Source: Nucisporomicrobium flavum (GTDB lineage: Bacteria > Actinomycetota > Actinomycetes > Mycobacteriales > Micromonosporaceae). Taken from it: DNA of 64,000 bases. The notes beneath the pieces were generated by a model. That model saw only the letters and a program-made list of their open reading frames with translations, searched no databases and was not told the DNA's origin. Positions 43,401 to 50,049 of this stretch are shown piece after piece. Within the stretch, counting starts at the first letter, position 1. Each line of letters opens with the position of its first letter. The translations under genes were made by a program, and so were the position numbers. The stretch spans positions 1-64,000 of the forward strand of contig NZ_JADMLH010000016.1 in NCBI RefSeq assembly GCF_016464385.1. Reading direction: 5' to 3'.

Positions 43401-44707
43401 CCGCCGCGGTCGAGGCCGTGCCGGTCTGGGTCATGTCGGTGGACCGCGCGATCGAGCAGTTCGCCGGCGGCGCCCACTTCGACGTGGTGATCGTCGACGA
43501 GGCGTCCCAGGCCGACCTGTTCGCGCTGCCGGTGCTGTCGCTGGCCGAGCGGGCCGTCGTCGTCGGTGACGACCAGCAGATCGGTCCGCAGCTCGGCTTC
43601 GTCGGGCCGGTCACCGGACTCATCCACAACCACCTCGGCGACGTGCCGTCCGCGGAACACTTCGACCCCGAGTCGTCCCTGTACGACCACGCCGTGCGGC
43701 GCTCACCGGAGCGCATCCTGCTCACCGAGCACTTCCGCTGCGTTCCGCAGATCATCGAGTTCTCGTCCCGTCACTACTACGACGGCAAGATCCAGCCGTT
43801 GCGCGCGGACCGTCCGGCTTTCGCGCCGGTGCGCGCGGTCTTCGTGCCCGAGGGCGTACGCCAGCACCTCGCCGCGTACGGGGACGTCAACGTGGCCGAG
43901 GCGGACGCGCTGGTGGACCGGGTCGCGGCGATCGTGGCGGATCCGGCGTACCGCGGGCGGTCCCTGGGCGTGATCAGCCTGCTCAGCACCAGCGGGCAGG
44001 CGACGTACCTGCTGGCCCGGCTGCGCGAGACCATCGGCGAGGACGAGATCCAGGCGCGGCGGTTGCGGGTCGGGGACGCGTACACGTTCCAGGGCGACGA
44101 ACGCGACGTCGTGCTGGTGTCCACGGTGGTCTCCGACAACGACGAACGCGTCGCGGCGTTCACCAAACGCGAGTACCACCGCCGCGTCAACGTCGCCGCG
44201 TCCCGCGCCCGCGACCAGCTCTGGATCTTCCACTCGGTGCAGCCGTCGTCCCTGCGCCCCGACGACGCCCGCGCGCTGCTGCTGACGTACGCGTTGAACC
44301 TCACCGCCCCCGGCCCTCAGCCGGACGCCGAGCTGCTGTGCGAGAGCGACTTCGAACGGGAGGTGCTGCGCCGCCTGCACGCCCGCGGCTACCGTCCCAT
44401 CCCGCAGTTCCGCATCGGCGGCTACCGCATCGACTTCGTGCTCAACGCGCCGGACGGCCGCCGGCTGGCCATCGAATGCGACGGGGACGCGTACCACGGG
44501 CCGGAGCAGTGGGAGAGCGACATGCGCCGGCAGGCCGTGCTGGAACGGGTGGGCAACTGCGTGTTCGTCCGCATCCGGGGCAGCATTTTCGCCCGAGAGC
44601 CGGAAGCGGCGCTGCGTCCACTGTGGCAGCGCATCGACGACCTGGGAATCGCCTCGGCAGTCCCAGCCGTCCCAGCCGTCTCAGCCGGCGACCAGCCGCA
44701 AGGGTGA
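40472..44707 (+). CDS. Large SF1 helicase with C-terminal Vsr/DUF559-like nuclease
   Basis: A 1411-aa DNA2/UPF1-type helicase. N-terminal region (1-330) of unknown role; Walker A GPPGTGKT (353-360, Lys359); a long helical insertion (about 440-960); Walker B VDEASQAD (Asp1009, Glu1010); GDDQQIGP; LTEHFRC; and motif V-VI FQGDERDVVLVSTV and RRVNVAASRARD. The last 110 residues form a PD-(D/E)xK domain of the Vsr/MTES_1575 type: FEREVLRRLHARGYRP, YRIDFV (Asp) and IECDGDAYH. Such helicase-nucleases are common in defence islands. It begins 30 nt after helR and could be co-transcribed. Its end overlaps the convergent regulator by 27 nt. Confidence 0.88.
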   Translation: MPEPQPESPTVIRDRAVSVADYLLAVRAQMERPARVVPAEAHWLDALPAHPACEAGPGVDGTSWLRVGLPELPGSPPVPADLRRRLSEVSPAAEPVLVDEPADDGFAAWRDEVWRPWSLLSRSAEQTRVLHRQLFDLMHQVDMAAATTELVWGHGILETVVDGQRVRYPLVATPVLVEYEPDRSLITVSPQGPSRLQTDALAGLDERYLGQLLALAGPAGTLEVDLWSDLDRRELFERALGRLGYDRVVTAPGEAASGPHIVDTGVLFARPKQRLLRGFLERLRDRLLAGDTEAVGALAAIVAHEPSRLRMPGDRPEDWQRVGERLLMPLPTNEAQESIARRLAEHRNVAVQGPPGTGKTHTIRNLICHLMANGKRVLVVAQKEDPLRVLRDGLPEEVQALCLAVLGRTTDQLVQLQLAARELSDRAATLDRPAEALRVQRLTRKLEEAERELAQALGGLRAVAENEDATFRIDGVDLSPADVGAWLRERAAAHGGIPDPVAPSDEPPLSGDEFADLLDLAARLAPADRAAALRQLPDLAALPGAAQAKQDRSDRHAAAERVSRLEAAGVDPDAVRAQGAGTLAELLEGLRDAVAWLRRREGTWTDRLGRLVADPHWATVWGDHVLATEELQRSLADLTRRLAGHRVAAPPALTSAPKRLLASLAELRERFAAGRGVNRLLQAALWKLAEDVRVDGEPLRSADDTDLAIAWVRRHQEQRRLGEHWAEWIQRLGIPPREGDPEVWAGSLLAEAAQSLAWDSQRWPELSVRLAQLVPQEELDLDAARLAEVSALLDDSPVVLELDRLDAADRAVADHLARWPRLAAAWRTLDGWDEALAETQRLLALRPDVTRYGQLRDRLAAVAPEWAAQIEAGTVPAVSGTACLQAWRWRQAQTWFDLVVGSVDPAVLSRRAEQGRERIRRLTGDLVVASAWLEVAKALDDRRRAALADWTTALRKIGKGTGRSAAAWQAHAQRAMAAAVEAVPVWVMSVDRAIEQFAGGAHFDVVIVDEASQADLFALPVLSLAERAVVVGDDQQIGPQLGFVGPVTGLIHNHLGDVPSAEHFDPESSLYDHAVRRSPERILLTEHFRCVPQIIEFSSRHYYDGKIQPLRADRPAFAPVRAVFVPEGVRQHLAAYGDVNVAEADALVDRVAAIVADPAYRGRSLGVISLLSTSGQATYLLARLRETIGEDEIQARRLRVGDAYTFQGDERDVVLVSTVVSDNDERVAAFTKREYHRRVNVAASRARDQLWIFHSVQPSSLRPDDARALLLTYALNLTAPGPQPDAELLCESDFEREVLRRLHARGYRPIPQFRIGGYRIDFVLNAPDGRRLAIECDGDAYHGPEQWESDMRRQAVLERVGNCVFVRIRGSIFAREPEAALRPLWQRIDDLGIASAVPAVPAVSAGDQPQG

Positions 44708-45502
44708 AATCCGGCGCAGCGCGTCGGCGCTGGCCTCGTCGGCCGGGAGCTGGACGACGAGGCGCAGCCACTGCTCGCCGGGCAGCACCATGACCTCGTA
44801 GGACAGCCGCAGCGGACCCGCCTCCGGATGCCGCAGGCGCAGCAACCCGTGCGGCCGGAGCAGGCCGGGCACGCGCTCGGCCCGCCGGGTGAACTCTTCG
44901 CCGGCCAGTGCGGTCAGCTCGCCGGCAATGTCCGGCCGCGGCGGGCCGTCCTTCAGCGCCGCCACCTGCTCGTCGGCCACCTGCGCCCAGTCCGGGAAGG
45001 CTTCCCGGGCGCGCGGGTCGGCGAAGACGTACCGGTTCAGGTTCGGCGGATCGCCGTCCAGCATCCCGATCGGCCCGGCCAGGCGGCGCAGGCCCGACGT
45101 GTACGCCAGCACGTCGCCGACCTGGTTGACCAGCATCGCCGCGGCCGGCTCCAGCTGCTCCAGCACCGCCCGCAGGCCCGGGCGTACCGTCCGTTCGGGG
45201 TCCTTGGCGAACTGGCCGCACCTCAGATCGGACGTCCGGGTCAGCCGCCAGAGGTGCGCCCGCTCGGCCGCGGTCAGCCGCAACGGGCCGGCGAGCGCGG
45301 CCAGGATCTGCGGCGACGGGTGCCGGTCGCGGCCCTGCTCGAGCCGGATCAGGTATTCCACGCTCACCCCGGCGAGCATCGCCACCTCGGCGCGGCGCAG
45401 GCCCGGCGTGCGCCGCCGCGTCCCCGGTGGCAGCCCGACCTCCGCCGGCGTCACCTCGGCCCGGCGGGTGCGCAGGAACGTGCCCAGCTCGTTGTCGCCC
45501 AC
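44681..45502 (-). CDS. MmyB-like helix-turn-helix regulator
   Basis: A 273-aa regulator: Xre HTH (FLRTRRAEVTPAEVGLP, RRTPGLRRAEVAMLAGVSVEYLIRLEQGR) plus a C-terminal MmyB-like PAS ligand domain (PAAAMLVNQVGDVLAYT; NLNRYVFADPRAREAFPDW). Actinobacterial proteins of this kind usually repress a divergent oxidoreductase, and here the FAD gene at 45627 is divergent. The start is GTG 45502, at VGDNELGTFLRTRR; an in-frame GTG at 45523 is possible. Neither has a good ribosome site. Its 3' end overlaps the large helicase gene. Confidence 0.88.
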   Translation of the reverse strand: MGDNELGTFLRTRRAEVTPAEVGLPPGTRRRTPGLRRAEVAMLAGVSVEYLIRLEQGRDRHPSPQILAALAGPLRLTAAERAHLWRLTRTSDLRCGQFAKDPERTVRPGLRAVLEQLEPAAAMLVNQVGDVLAYTSGLRRLAGPIGMLDGDPPNLNRYVFADPRAREAFPDWAQVADEQVAALKDGPPRPDIAGELTALAGEEFTRRAERVPGLLRPHGLLRLRHPEAGPLRLSYEVMVLPGEQWLRLVVQLPADEASADALRRISPLRLVAG

Positions 45503-45594
45503 CGGCCGAATGTAACAACGCACCGGCCCGCGAAGGTGGCCCCGCGGCTACCACCCTGAGCGCGGTCTCCCCGCCGGCCGGCCGCCGCCGCAGA

Positions 45595-45610
45595 GTCGGG
45601 ACGACCCGAC
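45595..45610. promoter_or_regulatory. Candidate operator before the FAD oxidoreductase
   Basis: Perfect inverted repeat GTCGGG (45595-45600), ACGA, CCCGAC (45605-45610), ending 16 bp before the ATG at 45627. It is a candidate site for the divergent MmyB-like regulator. Confidence 0.35.
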
Positions 45611-45626
45611 GAAAGGTGACTCTGCA

Positions 45627-46751
45627 ATGGCTTCAAGAGTGGTGGTCGTGGGCGGCGGCTACGCCGGCATCGTGGTGGCCAGGACGCTCGACGACGTCGC
45701 GGACGTGACGCTCGTGGAACCGAAGGAGACGTTCGTGCACTACGTCGCCCAGCTGCGGGCGGCCGTCGACCCGGCCTGGGCCGAAAAGATCTTCATTCCG
45801 TACGACGGCCTGCTGTCCCGGGGCCGGGTGGTCCGCGACGCCGCGACGCGGGTACGGCCCGGCTCGGTCGAGCTCGCTTCGGGCGTACGGCTGGACGCCG
45901 ACTACGTGGTGCTGGCCACCGGCTCGGCCGGCCCGTTCCCCACCCGCCTCGACGGCACCGGCCGGGGCGCGGCGGTGCAGCGGCTGCGGGAGCTGCGCGC
46001 CTCGCTCGACCGGTCCACCGGGGTGCTGTTGCTCGGCGCCGGCGCGATCGGCCTCGAGTTCGCCGGCGAGATCGCGGCCGCCTGGCCGGGGAAGCCGGTG
46101 ACGCTCGTGGACCCGGCGACCGAGCTTCTCGGCGGCCGCTTCCCCGATCAGCTCGGCACCGAGCTGGCCCGGCAACTCGACAAGCTGGGCGTACGGCTGC
46201 TGCTCGGCACCCGGCTCGAGAGCCCGCCGTCCACCCCGGCCGGCACGGTGCACCCGTTCACGGTCACCACGGCCGACGGCGAGACGCTCGGCGCCGACCT
46301 GTGGTTCGCCTGCTACGGCGGTACGGTCCCGAGCGCCCACCTCGGCCCGGAGCTGTCGGCGGCCCGGCAACCCGACGGCCGGCTCGCGGTCGATGAGCAC
46401 CTGCGTGTGCGTGGGCACGACCGGGTCCTCGCCGTCGGCGACGTGAACGACACCCCGGAACTCAAGACCGGCCGTGCCGCGGGACGCCAGGCCGAGGTGG
46501 CCGCCGCGAACGTCCGCGCGCTCATCGAGGGTGGGCCGCTGACCGCGTACGAGCCGTTTGCGGACGGCATGATTCTCACGCTGGGCCCCTCGGGCGGCGC
46601 CGGGTACGCCCCCGAGTTCGGCTTCCTCGACGCCGAGGCGACCACGCAGTTCAAGGGCACGTTCCTCCTGGACCACTTCCGCGGCCTGATCACCGGGGGC
46701 CGAAACGGCGGCGGTACTCCGTCGGGGTCAGGCCCGTCTCGCGGCGCATGA
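45627..46751 (+). CDS. FAD-dependent NAD(P)H oxidoreductase (NDH-2/AIF-like)
   Basis: A 374-aa pyridine nucleotide-disulfide reductase-like protein: FAD motif VVVVGGGYAGIVVA (5-18), a second Rossmann motif LLLGAGAIGLEFAGE for NAD(P)H, and the C-terminal FAD contact VLAVGDVND. The YVAQLR and FPTRLDG context is that of NDH-2/AIF-type enzymes. No redox CxxC and no TM helix. GAAAGGTG lies before the ATG. The last 20 residues are Gly/Ser/Pro-rich and antisense to the end of the GlxA gene (62-bp overlap), which suggests an extended tail. Probable target of the divergent HTH protein. Confidence 0.88.
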   Translation: MASRVVVVGGGYAGIVVARTLDDVADVTLVEPKETFVHYVAQLRAAVDPAWAEKIFIPYDGLLSRGRVVRDAATRVRPGSVELASGVRLDADYVVLATGSAGPFPTRLDGTGRGAAVQRLRELRASLDRSTGVLLLGAGAIGLEFAGEIAAAWPGKPVTLVDPATELLGGRFPDQLGTELARQLDKLGVRLLLGTRLESPPSTPAGTVHPFTVTTADGETLGADLWFACYGGTVPSAHLGPELSAARQPDGRLAVDEHLRVRGHDRVLAVGDVNDTPELKTGRAAGRQAEVAAANVRALIEGGPLTAYEPFADGMILTLGPSGGAGYAPEFGFLDAEATTQFKGTFLLDHFRGLITGGRNGGGTPSGSGPSRGA

Positions 46752-47652
46752 GCGTGCGCAGGTTCGTGCCCGTGCCGAGGCCGGCGCGGCGGGCCACCAC
46801 GTCGGGGCGGGTCTCGCCGCGCTCGATCAGGCGGCAGGCGAGGGCCACGCGTTCGCCGGTCAGCCAGGCCAGCGGGGTGGTGCCCAGTTCCGCGCGGAAG
46901 CGGCGGTGCAGGGTGGCCTGGCTGACGGCGGCGCGGGCGGCCAGGTCCGCGACCGTCAGGGGCCGGTCCAGGCGTTCCTGGGCCCAGGCGAGCAGCGGCG
47001 CCAGCGAGTCGTCGGGGATCGGGGGGACGGGCCGTTCGACGAACTGGCGCTGGCCGCCGTCGCGGTGCCCGGCGAAGACGAGGCGCCGGCTGACCGCGTT
47101 GGCCACCTCGGCGCCGTGGTCGCGGCGGACGACGTGCAGGCCGAGGTCGAGGGCCGCCGCGCTGCCGGCCGCCGTCAGGATGTCGCCGTCGTCGACGTAC
47201 AGGACGTCGCTCTCCAGCTTCACCTGGGGGAACCTGGCTCGGAAGGCGTCGGCCCACTGCCAGTGCGCGGTGGCGCGGCGGCCGTCGAGCACGCCGGCCT
47301 CGGCGAGGGTGAACGCGCCGCTGCAGAAGCCGAGGAGCCGGGCGCCGCGGTCGTGGGCGCGCCGGATCGCGGCCAGCACTGCCGGAGGCCGGGGGGTCTC
47401 GGTGTCGGGCCGGTTGGGCACGATCACCGTGTCGGCCTCGTCGACGGCCTCGAGCGGGGCGACGCCGGTCAGGGTGAAGAAGCCGTCGCGCATGCGGGTG
47501 GCCGGGGCTGCCGCGCACAGCCGGAAGTCGTACAGGTCGCGGCCGAGTTCGGGGCGGCGGAGTCCGAAGACCTCCGTGGCGCAGCCGAGCTCGAACGGGT
47601 TCGAGTTCTCGTCCACCACCACGACGACTCGGTGCAAGGATTCTTTCGCCAC
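46690..47652 (-). CDS. GlxA-type AraC regulator (DJ-1/PfpI + HTH)
   Basis: A 320-aa transcription factor. The N-terminal DJ-1/PfpI domain (about 8-180) has the nucleophile-elbow-like GFCSGAFTLAEAG. The C-terminal double HTH (about 220-318) reads LTVADLAARAAVSQATLHRRFRAELGTTPLAWL and ends TGLTPTEYRRRFG. These regulators usually activate a divergent gene, here the cupin at 47705. The start is GTG 47652 with no clear ribosome site. Its 3' end overlaps the convergent oxidoreductase. Confidence 0.92.
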   Translation of the reverse strand: MAKESLHRVVVVVDENSNPFELGCATEVFGLRRPELGRDLYDFRLCAAAPATRMRDGFFTLTGVAPLEAVDEADTVIVPNRPDTETPRPPAVLAAIRRAHDRGARLLGFCSGAFTLAEAGVLDGRRATAHWQWADAFRARFPQVKLESDVLYVDDGDILTAAGSAAALDLGLHVVRRDHGAEVANAVSRRLVFAGHRDGGQRQFVERPVPPIPDDSLAPLLAWAQERLDRPLTVADLAARAAVSQATLHRRFRAELGTTPLAWLTGERVALACRLIERGETRPDVVARRAGLGTGTNLRTLMRRETGLTPTEYRRRFGPR

Positions 47653-47704
47653 GTGCGATTCATAGCAGTTCCGGCGTACGCGGGGAAAGGTCGAGGATCA
47701 AGGC

Positions 47705-48079
47705 ATGACCGAACCGATCTCCCTGGCCACCGCCCTCGCGAGTTTCGACGAGCTGTGGAGCCCGCGCATCGTGACCAGCGTCAACGACTACGACGTGCGC
47801 GTCGCGAAGGTGCACGGCGAGCACGTCTGGCACACCCACGACCACACCGACGAGTTCTTCCTGGTGCTCGAGGGTGAGCTGCGCATCGCCCTGCGTGACC
47901 GGGAGGTGGTGCTGGCGAAGGGCGACGTGTTCACCGTGCCGCGCGGCACCGAGCACAAGCCGTCCTCCGTCGACGGCGCGGCGATCCTGATGTTCGAGCC
48001 GACCGGCACGCTGACCGTGGGGGACCGGCACGAGGAGGTGCCCGGTCACGTCGACGCGACGACCGGGCACGCCCTCTGA
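47705..48079 (+). CDS. Cupin-domain protein
   Basis: A 124-aa single-domain cupin. Motif 1 WHTHDHTDEFFLVLEGEL supplies the metal ligands (His, His, Glu), and motif 2 GDVFTVPRGTEHKPSS supplies the third His. This small cupin type often acts as an isomerase, dioxygenase or sugar-binding protein; nothing specifies which. The divergent GlxA regulator 52 bp away is its likely controller. AAGG precedes the ATG. It is convergent with the Mrr-like gene, with 6 nt between stops. Confidence 0.9.
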   Translation: MTEPISLATALASFDELWSPRIVTSVNDYDVRVAKVHGEHVWHTHDHTDEFFLVLEGELRIALRDREVVLAKGDVFTVPRGTEHKPSSVDGAAILMFEPTGTLTVGDRHEEVPGHVDATTGHAL

Positions 48080-48085
48080 CGCCGG

Positions 48086-49669
48086 TCAGGCGCCCTCCGG
48101 CTCGATCCGGGCCTTGACCCCGAGGTGCTCGGCCAGGAGGTTGAGCAGCGCCGGCCCGTCGAGCAGCTCCAGCGGACGTCCGGCGCCCGCCTCGTGCGCG
48201 TCCGCCTCGTAACCGTCCAGGGCGATGAGGACGCCCTTGGTCGCGCCCGCCGCTGCCACCGCGTCGGCGAGCGCGCGGGTCGTCGCCGCGTCGACCGGGC
48301 GGCCGCGGACGGCGTGCACCACCACCGGGCCGCCGAACAACGGGCGCGGGTCGGTGGCCTGCCAGCGGCCGTCCGTCGCGGCGCCCATCGCGAGGCCGAT
48401 GGTGCCGAACAGGTCGGCGATGGTCTGCTCCCACTCCGCCGGGTCCATCGTCGCGAGGTTCGGACGCTCGTCGATGTCGCGCAGGACGTTGAACTCCTGG
48501 GTCGAGTCGATGGCGTCCCGGTCCAGGTCGACCGCCGGGGTCACGCCCTCCAGCTCCGCCGGGCTCGGCGACAGGCCGGCGTGCAGGTGCTTGAGGCAGG
48601 CCACCGGGTCGACCCGGCGCAGCTTGATCGCGGCGAACGTGTCCCGGTCCGTGCGCAGCGACACCAGGCACGGCCGGACGAAACGACCGGTACGGCGGTC
48701 GATGGTGTCCACGATCCCGTTGAACAGCACCTCCGCCACCAGGCCGCCGCGGTCCGCCTCGATGATCTCGTGCACCGTCCGGAGCGCCACCATCGAGATG
48801 ATCTCGGTGTAGCGGCGGCGGATCTCGGCCTCGTCGCGCGGTACGGCCATCAGGTCGTCGCGGACCCGGTCGTAGCGGTACTCCTTCACGACCGGGATGA
48901 CCTCGACCGGCGGAAGGTGGTACTCGACGAGCAGGTGCCGCTTCTTCGGCAGGTACGCGAGCCGGAAGTGCTGAGGGAAGTCGTCCGGGTACACCGAATT
49001 GCCGAGCACCATGGCGAAGTACTCGACCACCGCGGCGGGATCGGCGTTCGCCACGGCCGCCGCGAACCGGTCCACTTCCGCGTTGTACGCGAGCAGCTTC
49101 GCTTCGTAGCGCTTGCGGTTCTCCTCGTACTGCCGGCGACGGGCGGCCAGCTGTCGCGTACGCGCCGCCTCACGCTCCGCCCACTGCGCCTTGGCCTGCG
49201 CGAACGCCCGTTCCGCCTGGGCCATCTGCTGCTGGTGCAGCCGCTCCCCGCCGAGGATCTTGCCGACGCCGCGGGGCTCCTGCGGGGCGTAGCTCTGCCA
49301 CGACGGCTCCGGCGCCGGGCGGCCCAGCGGCCCCGGGTCGAACGGCGGCACCTCGATCGGTTTCTTGAAGCGGTCCAGGTCGATGTGGTCGTCGACGTCC
49401 AGCGTGGACAGCAGCAACGAGTCCAGGTCAGCCAGCCGGGCGCGCACGTCTGCGTTGGCTGCCGCGGCGTCGGCCGTGCGCGCCTCCGCGTACAGCCGGC
49501 GGTGCTCGCGCTGCCGTTCCGCGTCGCCGGCCGCCTGTTGCGCCGCCGCGATCGCCAGGTCGGCGTTGCGCCGGATCAGCTGCCGCTGCTGGGCGGCAGC
49601 CGTACGCGCCCGTTGCTCGGCAGCCGCCTGCGTCGCGTGCGTGCGCTGCATGTCCCGAATGATGCCCAT
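48086..49669 (-). CDS. Coiled-coil protein with degenerate Mrr-like endonuclease domain
   Basis: A 527-aa protein. The N-terminal 200 residues are Ala/Arg/Gln-rich coiled coil (QRTHATQAAAEQR; RQLAARRRQYEENRKRYEAK). The middle domain (about 210-400) is alpha/beta and unassigned (YLPKKRHLLVEYHLPPV). The C-terminal 110 residues align in pattern with Mrr_cat (EWEQTIADLFGTIGLA; GVLIALDGYEADAHE; LLDGPALLNLLAEHLG), but where QAK is expected there is HAV, and the preceding Asp motif is altered. It therefore lacks the catalytic Lys. ATG 49669 with GAGG upstream. It may be a structural or DNA-binding derivative. Confidence 0.8.
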   Translation of the reverse strand: MGIIRDMQRTHATQAAAEQRARTAAAQQRQLIRRNADLAIAAAQQAAGDAERQREHRRLYAEARTADAAAANADVRARLADLDSLLLSTLDVDDHIDLDRFKKPIEVPPFDPGPLGRPAPEPSWQSYAPQEPRGVGKILGGERLHQQQMAQAERAFAQAKAQWAEREAARTRQLAARRRQYEENRKRYEAKLLAYNAEVDRFAAAVANADPAAVVEYFAMVLGNSVYPDDFPQHFRLAYLPKKRHLLVEYHLPPVEVIPVVKEYRYDRVRDDLMAVPRDEAEIRRRYTEIISMVALRTVHEIIEADRGGLVAEVLFNGIVDTIDRRTGRFVRPCLVSLRTDRDTFAAIKLRRVDPVACLKHLHAGLSPSPAELEGVTPAVDLDRDAIDSTQEFNVLRDIDERPNLATMDPAEWEQTIADLFGTIGLAMGAATDGRWQATDPRPLFGGPVVVHAVRGRPVDAATTRALADAVAAAGATKGVLIALDGYEADAHEAGAGRPLELLDGPALLNLLAEHLGVKARIEPEGA

Positions 49670-50049
49670 GCGTCGTCGTCCTCGCTCACGTGTCCGAACG
49701 GCCACCATATCCACCGCCTCGTGATCTCATTACGGGCAGCACCGCCGCGAGCGCTCAGCGTGCATATTGACCGGGACCGCGGGGTAGGAGTCGCACATGG
49801 TTCCACAGTCGGCACTCCCCGTAACTGTCCGTCATGGAAGGTCGCGCTCTCCGGCCACGTAGCGGCGCGGCCCGGGCGTCAACCGATCGGCTGGATTCGC
49901 TCTCTGATCGGGCTAGAACTGCCTGTTCGCCGATCTGCCCGGCGACGTGCGAAAACATTGTCGCGGCTGCCCCCTGTTACCGGCGGCGGTGACGGGTTGT
50001 AGTAGGTCAGGGGTATCGGTTCACTCGGAGAGGGGAGGTGGGGCGGCGC
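49670..50049. other. 380-bp divergent gap with no gene
   Basis: It separates the divergent Mrr-like and EAL genes and is less GC-rich than coding DNA. A 67-aa frame on the minus strand (49755-49958) has no ribosome site or family match. I saw no strong promoter pair or inverted repeat. The end near 50025-50037 is very purine-rich (GGAGAGGGGAGG) and is the ribosome site of the next gene. Confidence 0.5.

Noticed and set aside
38210..43690. 1826-aa minus-strand open frame opposite helR and the large helicase
   Set aside because: Same reason: no family, biased composition, and both sense genes are unambiguous.
49755..49958. 67-aa minus-strand frame in the 49670-50049 gap
   Set aside because: No ribosome site, no recognisable fold, composition like random GC-rich sequence.
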